NCBI RefSeq assembly: GCF_000988205.1
Contig: NZ_LAYQ01000006.1
Location: 36,911-100,910, forward strand
DNA from: Corynebacterium minutissimum
GTDB taxonomy: Bacteria > Actinomycetota > Actinomycetes > Mycobacteriales > Mycobacteriaceae
Length of the DNA: 64,000 bases
Direction: 5' to 3'
Numbering within the stretch: the first letter of the stretch is position 1; each line of letters begins with the position of its first letter. Below are positions 9,601-18,330 of this stretch, piece after piece. The notes beneath the pieces were generated by a model. That model saw only the letters and a program-made list of their open reading frames with translations. It was not told where the DNA came from and made no database searches. Both the position numbers and the translations under genes were made by a program.

Positions 9601-9817
9601 GGTGTACCCGCGATCCAGCGCTGCCTCCGTGTCCACCCGGGAACAAGCCACCAAGCCCCCGGAGGAACTCGAGGAATTTGCGCAGGCGCTACCTGCACTC
9701 GTAGCCGAGCTGCGCGGACCGGGGCTGACCGCGCGTGAAAACGCCGATTGTGATCGGTGCCCGATCCGCCCTATTTGCCCTGTGATGAATGAAGGAGCTC
9801 TGGTAACCGATGCCTAA
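6642..9817 (+). pseudogene. adnA: Helicase-nuclease subunit AdnA, one-base frameshift
   Basis: Two overlapping frames (6642-7421 and 7364-9817) make one roughly 1058-residue AdnA when a G is restored after 7379, giving HTIVVDDAQLLD (motif II). The N-terminal motor has a degenerate P-loop (GAAGSGVSS, no Lys). Motif V/VI-like stretches (GREWDTVIVAG, LFHVATTRHRC) follow. The C-terminal RecB-type nuclease is visible as GFIDRLAK and VVVDLKTG, with Fe-S cysteines in LLTCPL and CDRCPIRPIC, as in AddB-like nucleases. AdnA pairs with AdnB for end resection. The stop overlaps the adnB start. The break may be an artefact, because the rest is intact. Confidence 0.85.
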
Positions 9818-12800
9818 GAACCCCACCCAACACTTCAGTCCTGAGGAGCTGGCCAGCGCGCTGGGGAAGCCTTTTCCTCCCACCGCAGAGCAAGCCGCAG
9901 TCATCGACGGTCCACTCGGGCCGAAACTGGTCGTGGCCGGCGCGGGCGCTGGTAAGACGGAGACGATGGCCTCGCGCGTGGTGTCGCTGGTCGCAAACGG
10001 GTTGGTGCGGCCCGAGCAAGTCCTGGGCCTGACCTTTACCCGCAAGGCAGCCCAGCAGCTGGAGCAGCGCATCCGCCGCCAGTTGCTGACCCTGCGTTCC
10101 TCAGGAATCCTTGCTCCGGGCAGCCCAGCGGCAGAGGCAGTGGAGAATATCGCGCCTAACGTCTCCACCTATGACTCCTACGCGGGTGATCTGGTCCGCG
10201 AGTATGGCTTGCTCATGCCGGTGGAGCCGAATGCCCGCATTATCACTGAGGCGGAGCGCTATGCCATCGCCCACGAGGTCGTCAGCAACTACACGGGCTC
10301 GCTGAGCACCGATAATGCCGTGGCCACGGTCACCGCCACCTTGCTCAAACTGGCAGAGACCATGGACGGGGAGCTCAAGGATCCCCACGATCTGTATGAG
10401 CACGAGGACATCTTCCGCAAGACCGCAGAGGACCTAGAGAAGAGCAAGAGGACCAGCGGTGAGTACAGCCAAAAGCTGCAGGGATACCTGGATACCCAAC
10501 GCCTGCGCCTGGAGTACCTGCCCTTGGTGGAAGCACTGAAGAAGGAACAGGCGGAGCGGGGCGTCATCACCTTCGGCGAGCAGATGTCCATCGCTGCCAC
10601 CCTGGCCAAAAACTTCCCCCTCTTGGGCGAGCAACAAAGCGCGCGGTATCGCGTGGTCATGCTGGATGAGTACCAGGACACTTCCCACGCGCAGCGCATC
10701 CTGCTGCGTTCCCTCTTCGGTGGTAGGCGCGAGGGGCTCTCGGTTACCGCGGTCGGTGACCCCATGCAGTCCATCTATGGCTGGCGCGGGGCGACGGCGG
10801 AAAACCTCGAGGCCTTCGTCACGGACTTCCCGCAGGCTGACGGCACCCCGGCGCCCAAAGACCAGTTGACCACCTCCTGGCGCAACCCCTCGACGGTGCT
10901 GGGGATGGCCAATGACGTGGCCTCGAAGCTCTTCTCCGAAAGCCCGGGCGAGCGGCCGGTGGATGAGCTATCGCCGAAGCCCACCGCGCCGGCAGGCACG
11001 GTAGAGCTGGGCTATTTCGCCTCCGAAGATGAGGAACGAGACTTCATCGCAGAGCACCTGCGTCAGCTCTATGAGTCCACGCCGGAGGGTGAGGACTTCA
11101 GCGCCGCAGTACTCGTGCGCACCAATAAACAGTCGCCGTTGATCGCCGCGGCCCTGGACAAGGCCGGGGTCCCCAACGAAATCTTTGGTCTCGGCGGGCT
11201 GCTCTGGCAGCCGGAGATCCAAGACCTCGTAGCGGTGGCCACCTTGCTGGTGCGTCCGCAGGACACCGCGGCGGCGCTGCGCGTGCTGACCGGGCCGATG
11301 TGCGGCCTAGGTATCGCCGACATCCAGGCGCTGCATTCGCGCCAGCGCAACCTTGCCGGTGCCGCGGAGGGGCGCACGCGCTGGGAGGGCGGTGATCCCT
11401 TGGCACACCTGGCTACCCAGATCGAGGACATCACCGCAGAGGGGCCTGACCAGGTGCTGGGGCTTGCCGACGCCCTCGCAGACCTCGGCGAACGCGAGCG
11501 CTACAGTGCCGAAGGTCTAGAGCGCATGGAAGAGGTTTCCTCTAAACTGCGCTACCTCCGCACCTATTCCCTGGGAAAGTCGCTCAACGACATTGTCGCC
11601 GATATTGAGTTGCTCTTTGGTCTGCGTACCGAGGTCTTAGCCTCCGGGAAGCCAGGCGGGGCAACACACCTCGACGCCTTCGCCGACGTCGTCGCTGGTT
11701 TCCACGGGGAGGGCCTAGCCGGGCTCCTGGACTATCTTGAGCTGGCTAAGGAGAAAGAAGACGGCCTTGAGCTGGGAGAGGTCCCGCTCGTGCGCAACCG
11801 CGTCCACATCATGACGGTGCACAAGGCTAAGGGCTTGGAATGGGAACACGTCTGCGTGGCACACGCGGATTCCACAAGCTATAAGGCGCAGGCGGAGACT
11901 TTCCTGACCAAGATCGAAAAAGCACCGGGTGATGAGGATGTCATCGATGTCCCCGAGGACGCGGTGACACGCTCCGACTTCGACAAGGCGTGTGAGGCTT
12001 TCAAGGAACAAAACCGCGAGTTCCAAGCAGAGGAAGCAGCCCGCCTGTTCTACGTGGCGATGACCCGCACCGAGTCCACCCTGACGGTGACTGGCTCCGG
12101 AACCAATAAGGCGAAGGGCAAGAGCAAGAAGGGCCCGTATTCCTACCTGCAACTGCTGGCGGATAAGCACCCAGAGCTCGTCGTCCACTGGGAGGTCCCC
12201 GAGAACCCCGTGGAAGACGAAGAGCGCTCTGTTACGGAGGCCTCCTTCCCTGCACTAACCCCGCAACCGGAAGCGCTCAAGGCCGCAGACGCGGTGCGCG
12301 CGGCAATGGAGAACCTGCCACCGCTGCGCGATGGCGAGGTCTTTGGACTCTGGGAGCAGGAGGCGAGCGCGCTCATCGAGGAACACAAAGCCCTCCAAGC
12401 CCCGGTGGTCGATGTGGAGCTGCCTGGCGAGTTGACAGCCTCCGACATGGTGGCGATGTCAGCGGATCCCACTCAGTTTGCCCGCCGCCAGCGCCGCCCC
12501 ATTCCCTTCAAACCCAACTCCTATGCCAAGCGCGGCACCGCCTTCCACGCCTGGCTGGAGGATCGGTTTGGGGCGCCTGCCTTGCTGGGGGAGGACGAGC
12601 TGCCCGGCTCCCACGATGAGCCGGACCACGACCTGGAATCACTCAAAGAGTCTTTCCTAGCTTCGGAGTGGGCGCAGCGCACACCTGCCTATGTGGAAGC
12701 GCCTTTTGAGATCACCATTGGGGACTCGGTAGTTCGCGGCCGCATGGACGCGGTTTTTCAGCAGCCGGATGGTTCCTGGCTCATCGTGGACTGGAAGACT

Positions 12801-13022
12801 GGCCGCCGCCCGCAGGGTGCTGCACTGAACTCGGCGCAGATTCAGCTCGCCGTGTACGCGGAGGCATGGCGGCGTATTCACGGCGTGGAGACCGTCCGCG
12901 CGGCGTTCTTCTATGTGCATGAGAACTACCTTTTGGAGCCGGATGACTTGCCCACTGGAGCACGGCTGGCTGAGCTTTTAAGCTCTGCAGTTTCCACGCC
13001 ACCAGGGTTGAGTCTAAGGTAG
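9810..13022 (+). CDS. adnB: Helicase-nuclease subunit AdnB
   Basis: This 1070-residue SF1A helicase-nuclease has a perfect Walker A (VVAGAGAGKTETMA), motif II LDEYQDTSH, motif III GDPMQSIYGWRG, motif V THIMTVHKAKGLEW-like (HIMTVHKAKGLEWEH) and motif VI LFYVAMTRTE. It ends with a RecB-family nuclease domain: GRMDAVFQ, VDWKTG and QLAVYAEAW. It is the active motor of the AdnAB complex, the actinobacterial counterpart of RecBCD/AddAB that processes double-strand breaks. The ATG overlaps the adnA stop by eight bases, and GAAGGAG sits upstream. Length is close to the mycobacterial protein. Confidence 0.95.
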   Translation: MPKNPTQHFSPEELASALGKPFPPTAEQAAVIDGPLGPKLVVAGAGAGKTETMASRVVSLVANGLVRPEQVLGLTFTRKAAQQLEQRIRRQLLTLRSSGILAPGSPAAEAVENIAPNVSTYDSYAGDLVREYGLLMPVEPNARIITEAERYAIAHEVVSNYTGSLSTDNAVATVTATLLKLAETMDGELKDPHDLYEHEDIFRKTAEDLEKSKRTSGEYSQKLQGYLDTQRLRLEYLPLVEALKKEQAERGVITFGEQMSIAATLAKNFPLLGEQQSARYRVVMLDEYQDTSHAQRILLRSLFGGRREGLSVTAVGDPMQSIYGWRGATAENLEAFVTDFPQADGTPAPKDQLTTSWRNPSTVLGMANDVASKLFSESPGERPVDELSPKPTAPAGTVELGYFASEDEERDFIAEHLRQLYESTPEGEDFSAAVLVRTNKQSPLIAAALDKAGVPNEIFGLGGLLWQPEIQDLVAVATLLVRPQDTAAALRVLTGPMCGLGIADIQALHSRQRNLAGAAEGRTRWEGGDPLAHLATQIEDITAEGPDQVLGLADALADLGERERYSAEGLERMEEVSSKLRYLRTYSLGKSLNDIVADIELLFGLRTEVLASGKPGGATHLDAFADVVAGFHGEGLAGLLDYLELAKEKEDGLELGEVPLVRNRVHIMTVHKAKGLEWEHVCVAHADSTSYKAQAETFLTKIEKAPGDEDVIDVPEDAVTRSDFDKACEAFKEQNREFQAEEAARLFYVAMTRTESTLTVTGSGTNKAKGKSKKGPYSYLQLLADKHPELVVHWEVPENPVEDEERSVTEASFPALTPQPEALKAADAVRAAMENLPPLRDGEVFGLWEQEASALIEEHKALQAPVVDVELPGELTASDMVAMSADPTQFARRQRRPIPFKPNSYAKRGTAFHAWLEDRFGAPALLGEDELPGSHDEPDHDLESLKESFLASEWAQRTPAYVEAPFEITIGDSVVRGRMDAVFQQPDGSWLIVDWKTGRRPQGAALNSAQIQLAVYAEAWRRIHGVETVRAAFFYVHENYLLEPDDLPTGARLAELLSSAVSTPPGLSLR

Positions 13023-13064
13023 TCTCACGAGGAAATCCGCATCATCTAGGGAGGTTGGCGCTTC

Positions 13065-14176
13065 GTGCCCAAGCACTTAAGAAAACGCATTACGTCGCGT
13101 TTTTTATCGCAGGTTGAGCTGACCTCGCAGCCTGACCACGCGTTGCTCGATGTCATCACGATTCCGCGCACGCAAAGCACCAGCCCGTGGAAGCAACTGG
13201 CGCGCCGCGTGATATGGGCCATGGGGCTGATGGTCTTTGTCACCATCATCGTCTTTTTCGACGGTGACGGGTATAGCGAGGATTTGTCTTTCTTGGATGC
13301 GGCTTATTACTCGGCGGTGTCGCTGACCACTGTGGGCTACGGCGATATTGTCCCTGTGACTCCCACCGCGCGCTTCATTAACCTTATTATCGTTACCCCG
13401 GCCCGCCTGCTCTTCCTTGTTTTGTTGGTCGGTGCTACCTTGTCGGTTCTGACGGATCGAGCCCGTCGCACGTTTGAAATCCAGAATTGGAGAAAGCAAT
13501 TGCGTAACCACACCGTCGTCATCGGCTATGGCACCAAGGCGCCGGTGCGGTCGCCGCGCTGATCGCCGACGACGTCCCCGCCTCCCAGATCGTTGTTGTT
13601 GATAACAACCGTGCAGCCTTGGCCAGTGCCGAGCACCACGGCCTCGTCACCATCTATGGCTCCGGAACCAAGCAGGACGTCCTGCGCATCGCCGGCGCGC
13701 AGCATGCATCCTCCGTAGTGGTGACTCCGTCCACGGACGATACCGCGGTGCTGTGTACGTTGTCCGTGCGCGAGCTTAACCCTAAGGCCAAGGTGGTCGC
13801 GTCTGTGCGTGAATCTGAAAACCGCCACCTTCTCCTTCAATCCGGCGCTGATTCGGTGGTGACCTCGGCGGAGACGGCCGGCCGCCTCCTGGGCCTCGCT
13901 ACCGTAACGCCAACCGTGGTGGAGATGATGGAGGATCTCCTCTCACCAAATGAGGGTTTCTCCGTGGCGGAGCGCGCGGTGCGCGAATTCGAGGTGGGCT
14001 CCAACCCGCGCCACCTCGCTGACATTGTCCTGGCCGTCTTGCGCAACAACGAGCTGCACCGCGTCGACACGGCAGATGCGTACGCGCTCAAGCCCGGTGA
14101 CCGCCTGCTCTACATCAAGCACGAGATGCAGCAGGCCGCGGAAGATTCCGATGAAGACGAGGACGAAGGCAACTAA
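13065..14176 (+). pseudogene. cglK: RCK-domain potassium channel CglK, one-base frameshift
   Basis: The N-terminal part has two membrane helices (about residues 43-65 and 107-130) around the K+ selectivity filter TTVGYGD. The frame breaks at 13539-13540; restoring one G gives VVIGYGTKGAGAVAAL and runs on through the cytoplasmic RCK/TrkA-N domain to 14176. The break falls in the first Gly-rich nucleotide-binding loop, so without repair the channel would lack its whole regulatory domain. C. glutamicum cglK has the same position between adnB and nudC. Start: GTG with AGGGAGG upstream. The TAA overlaps the nudC ATG. Confidence 0.85.
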
Positions 14177-14910
14177 TGTTCCTTCCTGTCACCGAGACCG
14201 GCCGCGTCCCGGTTACGCCACAGGGCCAGCCGGTCTTTCTGGCTGAGCCGGCGGGGGACATCGTGGTCACGGCCGGGGCCATCCATGCTTTCCTACTGGG
14301 CACCGAGGCCGCCGAGCGGCTCGGCTCGCTGCGTGATGCCACCTTCTTTAACGGTCAGCGCGACATCCTTAAAGCCCTGCACCTGATCCGTAACCGTCGG
14401 GAAGCGCGCTTTGATCCGCGCAGCGGCCGCGAGCTGTCTTATCCTGCGCCCGGGGCGGTGGGGCGCGACGGCGAGCGCCTCGTCTTCCCACGCCTTGATC
14501 CCGCCGTCATCGGTATTATCCGTCACGCAGACTCGGACCAAATCCTGTTGGCTCGTAACCGCCACCGTCCTAACTTCTTCTCCTTGATTGCCGGCTATGT
14601 GGATCCCGGTGAGACCCTCGAAGAAGCGATGATCCGGGAGGCACTGGAAGAGACCGGCCGCCGCGTGGAGTCAGTCAAGTACTGGGGTTCACAGCCGTGG
14701 CCGCCGAGCGGTTCGTTGATGGTGGGCTTTTCCGCGGTCACGGAGGATGTCCAGCCCGTGTGCGATACTGACGACGAGCTCGCTGAGGTGCGGTGGGTGT
14801 CCCGCGCCGAGCTTCCAACAATGACCATTGCCCGCCAGGGCTCAATTGCACACACGATGATTATGGAGTGGTTCCACGGTGATGAGACCGGATCTGTCCC
14901 TGCTCGATGA
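14176..14910 (+). CDS. nudC: NADH/NAD-capped RNA pyrophosphatase NudC
   Basis: This 244-residue Nudix enzyme hydrolyses the pyrophosphate of NAD(H), and in the family also NAD-capped RNA. The Nudix box is complete: GYVDPGETLEEAMIREALEE, then TG. The NudC-specific motif after it reads SQPWPPSGSLM. The usual four-Cys zinc ribbon before the catalytic domain is absent; that part (NRREARFDPRSGRELS) has no cysteine, as in many actinobacterial homologues. The start codon overlaps the channel gene stop (TAATG), and the 3' end overlaps uvrD2, so the genes are translationally coupled. Confidence 0.9.
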   Translation: MFLPVTETGRVPVTPQGQPVFLAEPAGDIVVTAGAIHAFLLGTEAAERLGSLRDATFFNGQRDILKALHLIRNRREARFDPRSGRELSYPAPGAVGRDGERLVFPRLDPAVIGIIRHADSDQILLARNRHRPNFFSLIAGYVDPGETLEEAMIREALEETGRRVESVKYWGSQPWPPSGSLMVGFSAVTEDVQPVCDTDDELAEVRWVSRAELPTMTIARQGSIAHTMIMEWFHGDETGSVPAR

Positions 14911-16933
14911 AGACCAACGGGCCGCCGCCACGGCGCCGCGCGGCCCGGTCTGCATCCTGGCCGGTGCCGGAACGGGCAAAACTCGCACGATCACCTATCG
15001 CATCGCCCACATGGTGGATCAGGGCTTCGTCAACCCGCAGCGTGTTCTGGCCGTCACTTTTACCTCTCGTGCCGCGAGTGAAATGCGCGAGCGTCTCAAC
15101 CAGATGGGTGTCGGGGGAGTGCAGGCTCAAACCTTCCACGCCGCGGCGCGCCGCCAACTGAAGTACTTCTGGCCGCAGGTCGCCGGGGATCTGCCGTGGC
15201 AGCTCATCGATAATAAGTTCAGCCTGGTTGCACGTGCGGTGCGTTCGCTCGGTCTGGACAATAACAAGGACACCATCCGTGACTTCCTGGGGGAAATCGA
15301 ATGGGCGAAGTCTTCGTTGATTAGCCCCGAGGGCTATCCCGGCGTCATCGAGTCCACGGACCGCGAAGCACCGGGGGATCCGGCCAAGGTGGCAGAGGTC
15401 TTCCGCCGCTACGAGGACATGAAGGCCACCCCGGATCTCATGTACCTTGATTTCGATGATTTGCTCATGCACATCGCGGGCGCCATCGAGAACGTACCTG
15501 CGGTGGCGGAGGTCTTCCGTGAGCAGTACCGCACCTTTGTCGTCGATGAGTACCAAGACGTGACGCCGCTGCAACAGCGCGTGCTGGAGGCCTGGCTGGG
15601 GGAGCGCGATGACCTGACGGTCGTGGGCGATGCTAACCAGACCATTTATTCCTTCAACGGAGCTTCCCCGGAGTACCTGCTGAATTTTTCCCGCACGTAT
15701 CCGCAGGCCACGGTGGTAAAGCTGCAGCGAGATTACCGCTCCACTCCGCAGGTGACGGATTTGGCCAACGAGGTCATCTCGAAGGCCACGGGCCGCGCGG
15801 CGGAGACCCGCCTGGAGCTGCAAGGTATGCGCGAGCCTGGCCCCGAGCCCACTTTTAAGGCCTATGAGTCTGAGGAGATCGAAGCCAAGGAGGTCGCGGG
15901 CCAGGTTCTGACTTTGCTCAACCAGGGCGTGAAGGCTTCCGAAATCGCAATTCTCTACCGCATCAACGCGCAATCAGAGCAGTTTGAGCAGGCGCTTGCC
16001 GACGCCGGAGTGGTCTACCAAGTCCGCGGCGGCGAGGGATTCTTCCGCCGCCCAGAGATCTTGGAGGCCATCCGCGTGCTCATCGCTGCCACGCGCCGTG
16101 ATGATCTGCCGAATGACCCTGTGGCCGTGGCACGTGCGGCCTTCGTGGAGCTGGGGCTGTCCGCCACGGAGCCGCAGGGTGCGCAGGCGCGTGAGCGCTG
16201 GCAGTCGCTCACGGCGTTGGTGGATCTCATCGCGCAGATCGTGGAGGACCACGAAGGGATCGACCTGCCTGGCGTGCTGGGGGAGCTGCACCGCCGCTCC
16301 GAAAACAAGCACAACCCCACGATGGAGGGCGTGACCCTAGCGACCATCCACGCTGCCAAGGGCCTGGAGTGGGATGCGGTGTTCTTGGTGGGGCTCACCG
16401 AAAAACTCTTGCCCATCAACCACGCCATCAAGGCTGGCGATGAACACGTGGAAGAAGAGCGCCGGCTGTTCTATGTCGGCATTACCCGTGCGCGCGAGCA
16501 CCTGGCTTTGTCGTGGGCGTTAGCCAAGACCACCGGTTCGCGGGCTTCGCGTGAGCGCACTCGTTTCTTGGATGGCGTGGTGCCAGGAATCGAAGAAAGC
16601 CAGTCCTCCAACCGCCGCTATCGCCCGCGCCGCTGCCGGGTGTGCTCGGGCCAGCTCAGCAGCCCAGCGGAAAAGGTCTTAGGCCGCCACGAGTGGTGCG
16701 AATATGAGGGCGATGAGGATGTCTTCAATGCGCTGCGCGCCTGGCGCGCGTCCGTTGCTAAGGACTCCCAGGTTCCTGCCTACGTCGTGTTTTCCGATGC
16801 CACCCTGCAAGCCATCTCGGAGGCGCTTCCCGCCAGCGAGGCCGAGTTGCTGGACATCTCCGGGGTGGGCCCCTCCAAGCTGGAGCGCTACGGCGCGGAG
16901 GTGCTGCAGATCATCGCCTCGACCCGGGGTTAG
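14879..16933 (+). CDS. uvrD2: ATP-dependent DNA helicase UvrD2 with HRDC domain
   Basis: This 684-residue SF1A helicase has motif I LAGAGTGKTRTI, motif II VVDEYQDV, motif III GDANQTIYSFNGA, motif V TIHAAKGLEWDAV and motif VI LFYVGITRAREHL. They are followed by a metal-knuckle linker and a C-terminal HRDC domain (LPASEAELLDISGVGPSKLERYG). The knuckle normally has four cysteines; here the pattern is CxxC-x14-HxxC, with His replacing the third Cys. Start is GTG 14879 or ATG 14882, both inside the end of nudC. UvrD2 is the essential UvrD paralogue of mycobacteria. Confidence 0.93.
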   Translation: MMRPDLSLLDEDQRAAATAPRGPVCILAGAGTGKTRTITYRIAHMVDQGFVNPQRVLAVTFTSRAASEMRERLNQMGVGGVQAQTFHAAARRQLKYFWPQVAGDLPWQLIDNKFSLVARAVRSLGLDNNKDTIRDFLGEIEWAKSSLISPEGYPGVIESTDREAPGDPAKVAEVFRRYEDMKATPDLMYLDFDDLLMHIAGAIENVPAVAEVFREQYRTFVVDEYQDVTPLQQRVLEAWLGERDDLTVVGDANQTIYSFNGASPEYLLNFSRTYPQATVVKLQRDYRSTPQVTDLANEVISKATGRAAETRLELQGMREPGPEPTFKAYESEEIEAKEVAGQVLTLLNQGVKASEIAILYRINAQSEQFEQALADAGVVYQVRGGEGFFRRPEILEAIRVLIAATRRDDLPNDPVAVARAAFVELGLSATEPQGAQARERWQSLTALVDLIAQIVEDHEGIDLPGVLGELHRRSENKHNPTMEGVTLATIHAAKGLEWDAVFLVGLTEKLLPINHAIKAGDEHVEEERRLFYVGITRAREHLALSWALAKTTGSRASRERTRFLDGVVPGIEESQSSNRRYRPRRCRVCSGQLSSPAEKVLGRHEWCEYEGDEDVFNALRAWRASVAKDSQVPAYVVFSDATLQAISEALPASEAELLDISGVGPSKLERYGAEVLQIIASTRG

Positions 16934-17760
16934 GCACCGGCGCAGTACGTACAGCGCGGGTGCTCCATCAGCAGCCGGTGTTGCTCGATCCCGTAGGGGT
17001 CTATCTCCTTAAGCTCCCCGGCTAACGGCTTGCCGCCGGGAGCCCCGGGCGGGGCGGGCCTTCCCAAAAGGCGGCGGATGGTGACCGCAGCATGCATCAC
17101 TATTGCGGTGCGCACGATTGGATCCCCCGGCGGTTCTACCGCGGCGGCGCGGCGCGCCACCTCGTGCCACTGCTCGTCCGCATCGATGCGGTGCAGATGC
17201 GCGCACAGTGGGCAAGGCCCCGCGCCGGACACCCGGACCGGACCGATGATGCCGCGGGCATCCAACATCGATACCGGCAGCCACGTCGCCGAGGATTTGT
17301 GCAGGGCTTGTGCCCATTCCGTGGCGCCGTCCAACATGTCGACGGCCACGATCGGCAGGTACCCGGCCACGTTCGCGATGTACTCGGAGGGTGTTTCGCT
17401 GTGGAGAGGGGAGCGGGGCTGGAAGGAATCGTTAAGGAGGACATCGCGCAGCTCATTGGCGAGGGCCGACGTACCCAGCACGGCCACGCGCTGCGGCTGG
17501 GGCGCTGGCCATAGAACCCGGTAACTGATCAGATCATCAACCAGGCTGCGGGCAGCGGACGGGCTCGTACCCGTATTCTCGATGGATTTTTCAATGGTTT
17601 GCCGGGTCAGCGGGGTGCGCAACCGGTTGAGCAGACGTGCCAGTTGCGGGTGGGCCTCGAACACGCCAACGCGCGTGGCGTCCATGCCACACTGGAGCAT
17701 TCCAGGTTCGCGCTCCAGGATTGTGGTTTCCGGCGCCAGCATGTACGTCTGTGCAGACAT
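16930..17760 (-). CDS. Orphan E1/TOMM cyclodehydratase-like protein (Rv3196-like)
   Basis: This 276-residue protein looks like the leader-binding/E1-like half of a TOMM cyclodehydratase. It has an N-terminal winged-helix-like part (residues 1-85), a Rossmann-like stretch starting RVAVLGTSALANELRD, then CxxC pairs in GAGPCPLCAHLH and HPRCTYC that form the structural zinc site of this family. No YcaO, precursor peptide or dehydrogenase gene lies nearby, so it is an orphan. In mycobacteria Rv3196 has a similar position. Its 3' end overlaps the uvrD2 end by four bases. A role in peptide modification is inference only. Confidence 0.6.
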   Translation of the reverse strand: MSAQTYMLAPETTILEREPGMLQCGMDATRVGVFEAHPQLARLLNRLRTPLTRQTIEKSIENTGTSPSAARSLVDDLISYRVLWPAPQPQRVAVLGTSALANELRDVLLNDSFQPRSPLHSETPSEYIANVAGYLPIVAVDMLDGATEWAQALHKSSATWLPVSMLDARGIIGPVRVSGAGPCPLCAHLHRIDADEQWHEVARRAAAVEPPGDPIVRTAIVMHAAVTIRRLLGRPAPPGAPGGKPLAGELKEIDPYGIEQHRLLMEHPRCTYCAGA

Positions 17761-17832
17761 GGTTTCCTCCCCGTTGATGACCCACCCCAGCTGTGCTTAG
17801 CCATCATTGCACCACAGGTAGAATGCCCTGTC

Positions 17833-18330
17833 ATGTCGAGCAATCCCGAGGTCCGTGTCATCCGCTCCGCCCGGCGCCGTCGCACCGTTCAAGCCCGCGT
17901 TGTTGATGGCGTTCTCGAGGTGCGCATTCCCGCCTGGATGTCGGCAGCAGAAGAGCAGAAAGCGGTGGATGAGATCGTGGCGAAGGTGCGTAAGAAGCAC
18001 ACCTCGTCGCAGCGTTCCGACGCCTCTCTCGCTGCCCGCGCATGCACCTTGAACACTCGCTATTTGGAAGACCGCGCCACGGTGGGATCCATTCGGTGGG
18101 TCAGCAACCAAAAATCCCGTTGGGGTAGCTGCACTACCTCAACGGGCGATATTCGGATTTCTGACCGGCTGCAGGATGTTCCCGACTACGTCCTCGACGC
18201 GGTCATCATCCACGAGTTAACGCACACCTTCATCCCGGGTCATGGTCCGGACTTCTGGGAGTGGGCTGACCGCGCGCCCAAAGCAGAGCGCGCGAAAGGA
18301 TACCTCGAGGCCTACCAGCGTTTCCGCTAG
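17833..18330 (+). CDS. YgjP/SprT-like zinc metallopeptidase (DUF45)
   Basis: This 165-residue protein matches the YgjP/WLM-type metallopeptidase family: a basic N-terminus with RSARRRRTVQARV, the substrate-side motif NQKSRWGSCTTSTGDI, and the zinc motif HELTHTFIPGHGPDFW (His127, Glu128, His131, third His downstream). The ATG at 17833 is preferred; the longer open frame upstream runs antisense into the E1-like gene. It is probably cytoplasmic. Substrates of bacterial members are unknown. It is divergent from the Rv3196-like gene, and its stop overlaps the end of the convergent metalloprotease. Confidence 0.82.
   Translation: MSSNPEVRVIRSARRRRTVQARVVDGVLEVRIPAWMSAAEEQKAVDEIVAKVRKKHTSSQRSDASLAARACTLNTRYLEDRATVGSIRWVSNQKSRWGSCTTSTGDIRISDRLQDVPDYVLDAVIIHELTHTFIPGHGPDFWEWADRAPKAERAKGYLEAYQRFR

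Noticed and set aside
17599..17832. Upstream extension of the zinc metallopeptidase frame
   Set aside because: It lies antisense inside the E1-like gene; the family begins near the ATG at 17833.
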